Part shown: piece by piece, positions 51,741 to 63,672 of the stretch
How positions within the stretch are numbered: the stretch's first letter is position 1
Layout of the letters: every line of letters begins with the position of its first letter
Assembly (NCBI RefSeq): GCF_028743515.2
Contig: NZ_CP117969.2
Span: forward strand, 1,237,001-1,301,000
Direction of reading: 5' to 3'
Origin: Imtechella halotolerans
GTDB lineage: Bacteria; Bacteroidota; Bacteroidia; Flavobacteriales; Flavobacteriaceae
Length of the DNA stretch: 64,000 bases
Program-made: the position numbers and the translations under genes
Notes under the pieces: model-generated
The model's input: the letters and a program-made list of their open reading frames with translations, nothing else
Databases searched by the model: none
What the model was told of the DNA's origin: nothing

Positions 51741-52224
51741 TACAGATAGTTACTTTTTGATTATTACTCAGAATTTCAAGGTTGGCGCTTTGATCATTTA
51801 CCCCTATTTTTACTTTATTATTTCCTCTATCCCACATATGAAGGGAAGCTCCGCCTTGAGGTTCTGAAATAAGTAAAAGATGCTGCTGGGTTTTAGAATC
51901 CAAAGTTAAAAAGGCATTCCCATAGTCATCATCAGTAACATATCCCCCACGTTCCTGACCTTCATGATCAAATAACATGACTCCTGAAACTGAACCTAAC
52001 TTCCCTCTTGCAGCCACTCTATATCCATTACTAAAATTAGGATCTGGTAAATGTGCTCCAATTACAACTCGTTCTATACCTAATGAATCAACAATCACAA
52101 TACCACCGACTTTAAGGATGGTATCTGAAGGAGACTTAGTCCCCTTGTTGGAAAATGAAAATAAATAAAAACTGAATGTGATTAGGTTGAGTGCTGTCAG
52201 AAAGTAAACAATTTTTCCCTTCAT
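51727..52224 (-). CDS. Exported protein of unknown function (paralogue of the 36918 gene)
   Basis: 165 residues. N-terminal hydrophobic segment (about 5-24, I-V-Y-F-L-T-A-L-N-L-I-T-F-S-F-Y-L-F) as signal anchor. The body has short strands with G turns: I-V-I-V-D-S-L-G-I-E-R-V-V-I near residue 41, G-V-M-L-F-D-H-E-G-Q-E-R-G-G near 80, F-L-T-L-D-S, and a closing K-I-G-V-N-D-Q-S. The I-x-I-V-(x)n-G and F-x-x-E-G-x-E-x-G-G motifs match the exported protein at 36918. First gene of the propeller-ABC operon. Function unknown. Confidence 0.72.
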   Translation of the reverse strand: MKGKIVYFLTALNLITFSFYLFSFSNKGTKSPSDTILKVGGIVIVDSLGIERVVIGAHLPDPNFSNGYRVAARGKLGSVSGVMLFDHEGQERGGYVTDDDYGNAFLTLDSKTQQHLLLISEPQGGASLHMWDRGNNKVKIGVNDQSANLEILSNNQKVTICNDEK

Positions 52225-52837
52225 CTTTTTGGTTTTTTATGGTTTCTCTTAGGACGAACCACAAAACTCTTTGTTACAACTTTTAACATTTAACAATCTC
52301 GTTAACTGATCATTAAGAGTCCTAATTATCAACCAAAAAACATCTGGAAATCCCTGAAATCATTAGCTAAAACAAAAGAATCTTAAACTGTACGCTGTCA
52401 AAAATATAATTTAAAACAAGTCAATTCGAAATACTTAACCTTACCATAACACGATAAAAGGATGTGAAAATCTTCTTATACAAATTCATGTATTTCATCG
52501 ATTATCCTACAATATGTATAGTATTTTCAATAATTAAACATATCTTAAGCTTACAATTAATTAAGATTATTCTTTCTTAAATAAAGGATAGTTCTTTATT
52601 AATACTAGCGTTATACATTAATTTAAAGTTAAATTTTTAATACTCAAAAAAACACAATTCAACGTAGTATACTTTCAACATAATCCTTCTTAGGAAATCA
52701 ACACTTTGATTGAGAAAGTATGCAAGGGCTTACTGCGAATTTGTAAACACCAAAATTAGTAAAACATTTATGCCGTGATTGTTGCCTTTTGGCAATGGTC
52801 GGGATTGGATAATATTAATTTTTAAAACCATACGCTT
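52225..52837 (+). other. 613-base AT-rich non-coding region before the adhesin gene
   Basis: The longest gene-free stretch in the window, between divergent operons. No open frame, tRNA or clear riboswitch recognised. A small perfect hairpin TTGCC-TTTT-GGCAA lies at 52782-52795, about 45 bases before the adhesin ATG. No exact TAnnTTTG element is found at a sensible distance from either gene. The size suggests long leader sequences or several promoters controlling the T9SS cassette. Confidence 0.35.
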
Positions 52838-55800
52838 ATGAAGCCCTTAACCTCAAAATTGTTATTTAGGCACTTTGCACAAAAGGCCCTATTCTGCTGG
52901 TTCATTGCAGTTTTACTGAGTATCAATTCAAATGCTCAAATAGGTAATGCGCCAAAAAACCAACCTACCCCGTGGACTTCCGATCAATTTGCGGTATCTG
53001 GCTCTGATAATCTCTCCGGACTTTGCCTTTTATCTTCCATATCTGGTAGTGAAAATCTAACAAGTGCAACCCAAATTACTAATGTAAATATTGGTGTTGG
53101 ACTTGGATGTACCGCGAATTTAAGTGTTGTTGACAACAATAATGAATATCCTGCTGGCACATGGGCGGGTTTCAGAATTGGAGCTAATAATTTATTAAGT
53201 CTAAGTGTTTTTCCAAACATTACTATCAAAACATTTAATAATGGTAGTGCTACAGGAGACCAATTAGTTGTTTCTGCCTCACTTTTAGGTTTAAGCCTAT
53301 TAGCCGATGGCACTTCCACCCCTGGGTTCATTACAACACAACCATTTGATGAAATTAAAATCTCATATGCTTCTGCAGTAGCCGTGTCATATAATACTGA
53401 GGTATATCATGCGACAATTGTATCTTATGCTGATACTCTAGATTTAAATTCTTCCGATGCCTACTGTAATACTGCAATTGGGTTGACTCAACCGGACTTC
53501 CCAGTACATATAAGTAACTCTGGCATGACTGGTATTACCCTAGGAACAATGGATAATCTAGAGAATATTATTGACTCTAACAATACTAATTTCGCCTCAA
53601 TAACCTTACCAGTAGGTATAGTTTCTTCAGCCTATGTTGCAGTCAAAAAAGAACTATCAAGCTTCCCATCGGGGTATTTCGCAGGCTTTTCAATTGCCAA
53701 AAGCTCTATATTGTCACTAGATATATTGAGCAATATTACCATAACAACTTATTTAAATGGAAATCAACAAGAAGCTCAATCAGGATCCAATTTAGTACTC
53801 TCGACACCTATTTTATCTAGCGAACATTCAACCGTTGGTTTTGTAACTACACTTCCTTTTGACGAATTACGATTTACGGTCAATCAAATCATTGGAGTTA
53901 ATCTAGGAACCATTCAATTATATGAACCTACAATTACACGGTACTGCCAAGGCCCGGATATGACCAATTCTATTTATTGTAACACATCTACCCCCCTTAC
54001 CACCCCAGAATTTCCAGTATATATCAGTGCTGAAAATACCGGAATTGATGGTGTCGCTTGTATAGGATGTAGTGTCAATAATCCAGATAACAGTATAGAC
54101 AGTGATCCATCAAATTATACAGAAATGGTAGTTACCGCAAATGTCGGAAGTTATACTAAATTGGCCATAAAAGACGCTCTTACCCAATATGGACCTGGAA
54201 TGTTTGTAGGCTTTGACATTGAAAATTCCTCCTTGGCTGATATTGATCTGCTAACCAATTCCATTTCAATTGTGACAATACAGAATGGTATTACACAAGA
54301 AACAATTAGTGCCAATCAGCTGTTATCTGTGGGTTCCGGGTTACTAAATGGTAGCAATAGACGGACTTTAGGTTTTGTAACTTCTCAACCGTTTAATGAA
54401 GTAGTCCTAATTATTACAAATCTAGTTGGAATTGATCTAGGGACTACTCGTGTTTATAATTTGTCTATCACTCCATTTTGTCCAGGTCCAGAATTGGTGT
54501 GCAACACACCAACCAATATGACAACACCAACATATCCCGTTTTTATCAATGGAGAACGTACAGGAATTGAAGGTGTAATTTGTATTGGTTGTAGTGTGAG
54601 CAACTCAAATAATCTAATCAATTCCGATGCAACAGATTATGCTACAATTGAATTTACGGCTGCTGTCTTAGCTAGCGGAAGTATATCGGTAAAAAATGCA
54701 CTAACGGAATACGTTTCTGGAACCTATGCTGGATTTGATATAGAGAATACAGCCCTACTTGATGTTGATGCCATTAATTCTATTCGAATAAACACCTATT
54801 TAAATGGGGTTCTACAAGAATCCAAAACGGGGAATTCCGAATTAATTTCCGTCGATACAAGCTTACTTACAACTGAAGGTAGACGCTCCATAGGATTTGT
54901 TACCTCCATGAATTTTGATGAAGTACAATTAATCTTACAAAACACTGTGGAGCTAAATCTTGGCAGCACTAAAATATATTCCAATATTATCCAGAACCTT
55001 TGTGCCACACCTATAGAGTGTGATCAGACTTATTATCTTAACTCCCCTCAATTTCCGGTAATCATAAATAGTTCCGCGACAGGAATCGATGGTCTAGCTT
55101 GTGTTGGATGTTCATTACAAAATACAGCAGGTGTACTTACTCCTGAGAATAATGATTATGCCACTATTACAATGGCCGTAGGTGTGGCTTCATCAGGTAC
55201 TGTGGCGGTTCATGATGGAATAAATACTTTTCCAGCTGGAAGTATAGCTGGATTTGTTGTTCAAGACATGAATGGCTTGTTGGAAATTGAACTTCTAAGT
55301 ACACTTTCAATTTCAACTTATAATAATGGTTCATTGGTAGAATCAAGAAGTGGCGCTCAACTCCTAAATGCCGATTTACTTGTACTATTTATAAATCCAG
55401 ACACTGGTGTGTATAATATTGGTTTTAGAACTACTCAAGGGTATGATGAAGTTAGAATATCTGTTGGTGCTTTAGCTGACGTATTAAACATAGTCCGCGT
55501 ATATGGGGCATTTGTAGATACTCATGGTGCCTCAGATCCTGGTCTTGGTTTTAATTGTCCATATGAAATAATCGCTACAGACGATACTGCGAAAATTCTA
55601 ATTGGAGATTCGTACACCTTAAATGTGTTATCTAATGACACCTTAAACAATGAAACCGTTACCACAGAGACAGTGACTATTTCATTAGTTACTCCAGAAC
55701 CTAATGGCTATCTCACATTAGATCCTACAACTGGTATAGTTAGTGTATCTCCTTCAACACCTTTAGGAACCTACACCTTAGAATACCAAATATGTGAAAC

Positions 55801-57454
55801 TGCGTATCCTACAAATTGTGATACCGCAATTGTAACTATTACAGTTTCTGATGCTTTATTTACAGTTACCAAAGTAGCAGATAAGCCTACCTATGATACC
55901 GTAGGAGAAATAATCACCTATACCATTACAGTAACCAACTCTGGAAATGTGACGCTTACCAATATTGTGGTTACTGATGATCTGACCGGAGATTCTTGGA
56001 ATGTAGCCTCTTTAGCTCCTAACGCAGCTCAGACTTTTACGACAACCTATACCATTACTCAAGCAGACCTAGATGCTGGTGCAGTAACCAACTCAGTAGC
56101 TGTCATTGGTAAAGATCCTAATAATACTGATGTAACTGGAGGCGATCAAGAAACCATTACTAATAGTGATGCACAAGGCGCATTTACGGTTACCAAAGTA
56201 GCAGATAAGCCTACCTATGATACCGTAGGAGAAATAATCACCTATACCATTACAGTAACCAACTCTGGAAATCTGACACTTAGCAATATTGTGGTTACTG
56301 ATGATCTGACCGGAGATTCTTGGAATGTAGCCTCTTTAGCTCCTAACGCAGCTCAGACTTTTACGGCAACCTATACCATTACTCAAGTAGATCTAGATGC
56401 TGGTGCAGTAACCAACTCAGTAGCTGTCATTGGTAAAGATCCTAATGATAATGATGTAACTGGAGGCGATCAAGAAACCATTACTAATAGTAACGCTCAA
56501 GGTGCATTTACGGTTACCAAAGTAGCAGATAAGCCTACCTATGATACCGTAGGAGAAATAATCACCTATACCATTACAGTTACCAACTCTGGAAATGTGA
56601 CGCTTACCAATATTGTGGTTACTGATGATCTGACTGGAGATTCTTGGAATGTAGCCTCTTTAGATACAAACGCAGCTCAGACTTTTACGGCAACTTATAC
56701 CATTACTCAAGCAGATATAGATGCTGGTTCTGTAACCAACTCAGTAGCTGTCATTGGTAAAGATCCTAATGATAATGATGTAACTGGAGGCGATCAAGAA
56801 ACCATTACTAATAGTGATGCACAAGGCGCATTTACGGTTACCAAAGTAGCAGATAAGCCTACCTATGATACCGTAGGAGAAATAATCACCTATACCATTA
56901 CAGTAACCAACTCTGGAAATGTGACACTTAGCAATATTGTGGTTACTGATGATCTGACCGGAGATTCTTGGAATGTAGCCTCTTTAGCTCCGAACGCAAG
57001 TCAGACTTTTACGGCAACATATACTATAACTTCTCAAGATATGTTGCTTAATCAAGTTCGAAATGTAGTTAGGGTTATAGGAAACTCTCCAGACGATACC
57101 GATGTTGAAGAAGAAGGAGAAGAAACGGTCACTAATAATGGAGATATTTCAGTAAAGGTGTATAATGCAATTTCCCCAAATAATGATGGGAAAAATGATT
57201 TTTTATATATCAAAGGAATTGAATATTATCCTAACAATACACTTGAGGTATACAACAGATGGGGTCGAAAAGTATTTGAAGCTAATGGTTACAATAATAG
57301 TACTGTAATATTCAATGGTATATCCCAAGACAATATGACAATTCAAAAACAAGAAGGACTTCCTTCAGCAACCTATTACTATGCCTTACGTTACAAAAAT
57401 TTGGATGGTAAGTACGTAACTCTAACAGGTTGGTTATATCTAAACAATGATTAA
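52838..57454 (+). CDS. Giant T9SS-exported adhesin-like protein with CHU_C tail
   Basis: 1538 residues. Signal peptide at the N-terminus (H-F-A-Q-K-A-L-F-C-W-F-I-A-V-L-L-S). Five diverged modules of about 160-180 residues start near 45, 209, 380, 554 and 727. Each has a G-F-x-I/V strand and a T-x-x-F-D/N-E-V motif. Modules 3-5 also carry C-x-x-C (408/411, 582/585, 755/758). An Ig-like domain (about 908-1007) follows, then four near-identical 108-residue DUF11-type repeats (1008-1439). The gliding-motility-associated C-terminal (CHU_C) domain (about 1440-1538: I-S-P-N-N-D-G-K-N-D-F, Y-N-R-W-G-R-K-V-F) is the type B signal for T9SS export. Likely cell-surface adhesin; ligand unknown. Confidence 0.93.
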   Translation: MKPLTSKLLFRHFAQKALFCWFIAVLLSINSNAQIGNAPKNQPTPWTSDQFAVSGSDNLSGLCLLSSISGSENLTSATQITNVNIGVGLGCTANLSVVDNNNEYPAGTWAGFRIGANNLLSLSVFPNITIKTFNNGSATGDQLVVSASLLGLSLLADGTSTPGFITTQPFDEIKISYASAVAVSYNTEVYHATIVSYADTLDLNSSDAYCNTAIGLTQPDFPVHISNSGMTGITLGTMDNLENIIDSNNTNFASITLPVGIVSSAYVAVKKELSSFPSGYFAGFSIAKSSILSLDILSNITITTYLNGNQQEAQSGSNLVLSTPILSSEHSTVGFVTTLPFDELRFTVNQIIGVNLGTIQLYEPTITRYCQGPDMTNSIYCNTSTPLTTPEFPVYISAENTGIDGVACIGCSVNNPDNSIDSDPSNYTEMVVTANVGSYTKLAIKDALTQYGPGMFVGFDIENSSLADIDLLTNSISIVTIQNGITQETISANQLLSVGSGLLNGSNRRTLGFVTSQPFNEVVLIITNLVGIDLGTTRVYNLSITPFCPGPELVCNTPTNMTTPTYPVFINGERTGIEGVICIGCSVSNSNNLINSDATDYATIEFTAAVLASGSISVKNALTEYVSGTYAGFDIENTALLDVDAINSIRINTYLNGVLQESKTGNSELISVDTSLLTTEGRRSIGFVTSMNFDEVQLILQNTVELNLGSTKIYSNIIQNLCATPIECDQTYYLNSPQFPVIINSSATGIDGLACVGCSLQNTAGVLTPENNDYATITMAVGVASSGTVAVHDGINTFPAGSIAGFVVQDMNGLLEIELLSTLSISTYNNGSLVESRSGAQLLNADLLVLFINPDTGVYNIGFRTTQGYDEVRISVGALADVLNIVRVYGAFVDTHGASDPGLGFNCPYEIIATDDTAKILIGDSYTLNVLSNDTLNNETVTTETVTISLVTPEPNGYLTLDPTTGIVSVSPSTPLGTYTLEYQICETAYPTNCDTAIVTITVSDALFTVTKVADKPTYDTVGEIITYTITVTNSGNVTLTNIVVTDDLTGDSWNVASLAPNAAQTFTTTYTITQADLDAGAVTNSVAVIGKDPNNTDVTGGDQETITNSDAQGAFTVTKVADKPTYDTVGEIITYTITVTNSGNLTLSNIVVTDDLTGDSWNVASLAPNAAQTFTATYTITQVDLDAGAVTNSVAVIGKDPNDNDVTGGDQETITNSNAQGAFTVTKVADKPTYDTVGEIITYTITVTNSGNVTLTNIVVTDDLTGDSWNVASLDTNAAQTFTATYTITQADIDAGSVTNSVAVIGKDPNDNDVTGGDQETITNSDAQGAFTVTKVADKPTYDTVGEIITYTITVTNSGNVTLSNIVVTDDLTGDSWNVASLAPNASQTFTATYTITSQDMLLNQVRNVVRVIGNSPDDTDVEEEGEETVTNNGDISVKVYNAISPNNDGKNDFLYIKGIEYYPNNTLEVYNRWGRKVFEANGYNNSTVIFNGISQDNMTIQKQEGLPSATYYYALRYKNLDGKYVTLTGWLYLNND
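55859..57154 (+). repeat. Four tandem 324-bp repeats inside the adhesin gene
   Basis: Units start at 55859, 56183, 56507 and 56831, exactly 324 bases (108 codons) apart. Long stretches are identical or differ by single silent changes across units. The last third of unit 4 diverges into the CHU_C linker. At protein level each unit begins F-T-V-T-K-V-A-D-K-P-T-Y-D-T-V. Near-identity at the DNA level shows recent duplication or gene conversion, and repeat number may vary between strains. Confidence 0.95.
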
Positions 57455-57524
57455 GGACCGTCTAATTAGTTGGATACAAACGCTAGGGGTAGATTACTAC
57501 CCCAGCATTAAAAACATGAATATT

Positions 57525-58439
57525 ATGAAATTTAAAATAGGAATTATCACGTTTTTCTTGACATGCTTTACAGTTCAAGCACAACAAGAGCCTCAGCATA
57601 CACAGTATATGTATAACACCCTTACCATTAACCCAGCCTATGCAGGTTCTCGAGGGATGATGAGTATTTTTGGGATGCACAGATCGCAATGGGTAGGTTT
57701 AGATGGAGCACCAGCAACAAGTACCTTCGCTTTGCACACTCCAATAAAATACAGCAAATTAGGGTTAGGGTTCTCATTCACCAACGATCAAATTGGACCT
57801 CAAGACTTTAATAGCATAGCGGCTGATTTATCGTATTCTCTTGATTTTGATTATGGAAGAAAACTGTCTTTTGGGTTTAAAGTAGTAGGTGATTTACTAA
57901 ATGTAGATTATACTAAGTTAGATATTTATCATCCGGACGACCTTAAATTTCAATCTAATATTGACAATCGATTTTCTCCAAATTTTGGCGCAGGCATTTA
58001 TTGGAGTACCCCTGATTATTACCTAGGAATTTCTACACCACGTATTTTAGAAACTAAGTTTTACGATCAACAAAAGGAATCTGTTGTAAGAGAAAAAATG
58101 CACTATTACCTAATAGGTGGTTATGTTTTTGATCTCACACACGATGTAAAATTGAAACCTGCTTTCATGAGTAAAATTGTTCAAGGTTCACCTTTACAAA
58201 TCGATCTTTCAGCAAATGCATTATTTATGGAAAAATTTACCCTAGGATTAGCCTATCGGGTAGACGCCGCTATGAGTGCATTGGCCGGATTCCAATTATC
58301 TGATCAACTATTTATTGGATATGCCTATGACGCTGAGACAACAAAACTTGCGAATCATAATTCTGGTTCTCATGAGATCTTTTTACGATTTGAGTTACTA
58401 GGTAACTATAAGCGGATAATTACACCCCGATTCTTCTAA
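57525..58439 (+). CDS. PorP/SprF family type IX secretion outer-membrane protein
   Basis: 304 residues with signal peptide (M-K-F-K-I-G-I-I-T-F-F-L-T-C-F-T-V-Q-A). The family start Q-Y-M-Y-N-T-L-T-I-N-P-A-Y-A-G-S-R is followed by a predicted beta-barrel ending in F-L-R-F-E-L. SprF-type proteins work with type B (CHU_C) cargo to secrete or anchor it, and the cargo gene is directly upstream. An ATG at 57516 adds three residues and is nearly as good. The frame reaching back to 57447 overlaps the adhesin gene and has no signal. Confidence 0.93.
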   Translation: MKFKIGIITFFLTCFTVQAQQEPQHTQYMYNTLTINPAYAGSRGMMSIFGMHRSQWVGLDGAPATSTFALHTPIKYSKLGLGFSFTNDQIGPQDFNSIAADLSYSLDFDYGRKLSFGFKVVGDLLNVDYTKLDIYHPDDLKFQSNIDNRFSPNFGAGIYWSTPDYYLGISTPRILETKFYDQQKESVVREKMHYYLIGGYVFDLTHDVKLKPAFMSKIVQGSPLQIDLSANALFMEKFTLGLAYRVDAAMSALAGFQLSDQLFIGYAYDAETTKLANHNSGSHEIFLRFELLGNYKRIITPRFF

Positions 58440-58450
58440 TTTACTTTACT

Positions 58451-60397
58451 ATGAAAAAATCAATCATTTTTTATATCATTTGTGCAGTATTTGCATGTAA
58501 TAGCGTATTTGCTCAGCGCGTAAATCTTACTAAGGCCGCTGAGGCCTATGAGCAATTTGCCTATGTTGATGCAATTGAAACTTACGAACGAATTGCCGCT
58601 AAAGGATTTCGTTCTCAAGAAATGCTACAGCAATTAGCTAATGCATATTATTTTAGAGCTGATTACCAAAATGCGGCAAGATGGTACAAGGAACTTTTTA
58701 ACCTTAATGCACAACAAGCTCCTGCATATTTTTATCGTTATGCTCAGAGTCTTAAGGCCTTAGAGAATTATCCTGAAGCCGATAAAATGATGAGCGAATT
58801 TACGGTGCTATCACAAAAAGAACGTAGGGCACAATTAAGCAAAGAGCGAAAAGATTACCTAACTGAAATAACACGTAATTCAGGGAGTTATGAAGTTAAG
58901 CCTTTATCTATTAATTCACCCTATTCTGATTACGGTGCAGTATTCTATAAGAATCGAATTGTATTTACCTCTGCCCGTGATACTGGAGGACTTTCCAAAC
59001 GTAAAGATCACTGGACTGGAGAAAGTTTTACTAATCTCTATGAGGCGGAAATCACCAATATGGGTGAAGCAATAAACCCAGTTCGTTTTTCAGCAAACCT
59101 TAGCAGTAAATTTCACGAATCTACCCCTACTTTTACTAAGGATGGAAGCACCATTTATTTCACAAGAAATAACTTTCACAACCACAAGAGGAAGACCAAT
59201 AAACAGCAAACAACATTGCTAAAAATATACAGAGCTTCTTATCTTAACGGTGAATGGACAAATATTGAAGAACTTCCTTTCACAAGTGATGAGTATAGTA
59301 CAGCCCATCCTATTTTAACGCCATCTGAAGATTTCTTATATTTTGTTTCTGATATGCCTGGCAGTATTGGTAAATCTGATTTGTATAGGGTAGCTATTAA
59401 CAAAGACGGCTCCTTTGGAAAGCCTGAAAATTTAGGTGATTATATAAACACTGAGGGGAAGGAATCCTTTCCTTTTATTTCACAGGATAATGTTCTTTTT
59501 TTCGCTTCTGATGGGTATCCCGGACTAGGAGGGTTAGACATGTATGCAAGTAAAATAAATGAAGATGGAAGTTTTAGTGTACCACAAAACTTAAGTACAC
59601 CTTTAAACAGTCCAATGGATGACTTTAGTTTTATTATGAATCCAACTACTAAACACGGTTATGTAAGTTCAAATAGAAGTAATGGAATTGGCGGTGATGA
59701 CATATATTTAGTACATGAATTACGTCCGCTACAGTTTTCATGTAATCAATTGATTTCAGGCATAATCACGGACAAGGAAACAGGAAAACCTATGGACGGA
59801 GTTAAGGTTTCACTTCTTGACAATCAATTTAAGGTCCTAAAAACTGTCATTACCCAAAATGACGGAAATTATCTTTTTGAAGATCTTAATTGTGGGGATA
59901 TATATTATGTTCGTGCTGAGAAAGAATCCTATGAAATTAAAGAAATTCCGGTAACTCTTCCTCAAGAAAATGGGACATCAAACGTACCCATCAAACTCGA
60001 CAAAAAACGAATTCCAGTGAAGGTCGGCGATGATTTGGCGAAAATATTCAATATAGAAATGATCTATTTTGATTTTAATAAATATGACATTCGCCCGGAT
60101 GCCGCCCTTGATTTATCTAAAATTGTGGATATGATGAAGGAATATCCAAATATGCAGGTTAGTATACGTACTCACACTGATAGTAGAGGTTCAAAAAAAT
60201 ACAATGAACGACTATCTGATAATAGAGCAAAATCTATCATGAAATGGATGACTCAACAAGGTATAGAGGCTAAAAGGCTTATAGCCAAAGGGTACGGTGA
60301 AAGTCAATTAATTAATAAATGCGCTGACACAGTAGAATGTACTGAAGAAGAACATCAACTTAACAGACGTAGTGAATTTTTAATTATTCAATTATAA
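58451..60397 (+). CDS. OmpA-family protein with TPR, PD40 and CarboxypepD_reg domains
   Basis: 648 residues. Signal peptide to V-F-A-Q. TPR helices (about 25-130: F-A-Y-V-D-A-I-E-T-Y-E-R-I-A, Y-Q-N-A-A-R-W-Y-K-E-L). A PD40 propeller (about 150-420) has strands such as P-T-F-T-K-D-G-S-T-I-Y-F-T-R. A small Ig-like CarboxypepD_reg domain (about 435-515) follows. An OmpA peptidoglycan-binding domain (about 535-648) has I-Y-F-D-F-N-K-Y-D-I-R and H-T-D-S-R-G. This order matches PorE-like proteins that tie the T9SS to peptidoglycan. It closes the three-gene cassette and is followed by a terminator. Confidence 0.93.
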   Translation: MKKSIIFYIICAVFACNSVFAQRVNLTKAAEAYEQFAYVDAIETYERIAAKGFRSQEMLQQLANAYYFRADYQNAARWYKELFNLNAQQAPAYFYRYAQSLKALENYPEADKMMSEFTVLSQKERRAQLSKERKDYLTEITRNSGSYEVKPLSINSPYSDYGAVFYKNRIVFTSARDTGGLSKRKDHWTGESFTNLYEAEITNMGEAINPVRFSANLSSKFHESTPTFTKDGSTIYFTRNNFHNHKRKTNKQQTTLLKIYRASYLNGEWTNIEELPFTSDEYSTAHPILTPSEDFLYFVSDMPGSIGKSDLYRVAINKDGSFGKPENLGDYINTEGKESFPFISQDNVLFFASDGYPGLGGLDMYASKINEDGSFSVPQNLSTPLNSPMDDFSFIMNPTTKHGYVSSNRSNGIGGDDIYLVHELRPLQFSCNQLISGIITDKETGKPMDGVKVSLLDNQFKVLKTVITQNDGNYLFEDLNCGDIYYVRAEKESYEIKEIPVTLPQENGTSNVPIKLDKKRIPVKVGDDLAKIFNIEMIYFDFNKYDIRPDAALDLSKIVDMMKEYPNMQVSIRTHTDSRGSKKYNERLSDNRAKSIMKWMTQQGIEAKRLIAKGYGESQLINKCADTVECTEEEHQLNRRSEFLIIQL

Positions 60398-60411
60398 TCT
60401 CATTACATTAT

Positions 60412-60441
60412 AAAGAAAGCGGGAGTTCCCGCTTTCTTTTT
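60412..60441. terminator. Bidirectional terminator (OmpA / beta-galactosidase)
   Basis: Perfect 13-base arms AAAGAAAGCGGGA (60412-60424) and TCCCGCTTTCTTT (60427-60439), then TT. It serves both convergent genes. Confidence 0.9.
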
Positions 60442-60443
60442 GT

Positions 60444-63614
<3,171 letters not shown>

Positions 63615-63672
63615 TTAAAGCAACCCACTTACTTTTTCATTTTAGAAAGCAGCTGAGTCCTCTCAATTAACA

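Noticed and set aside
55859-57154. CRISPR-like regular repeats
   Set aside because: The 324-base period is in frame within a coding gene and encodes DUF11-type domains.
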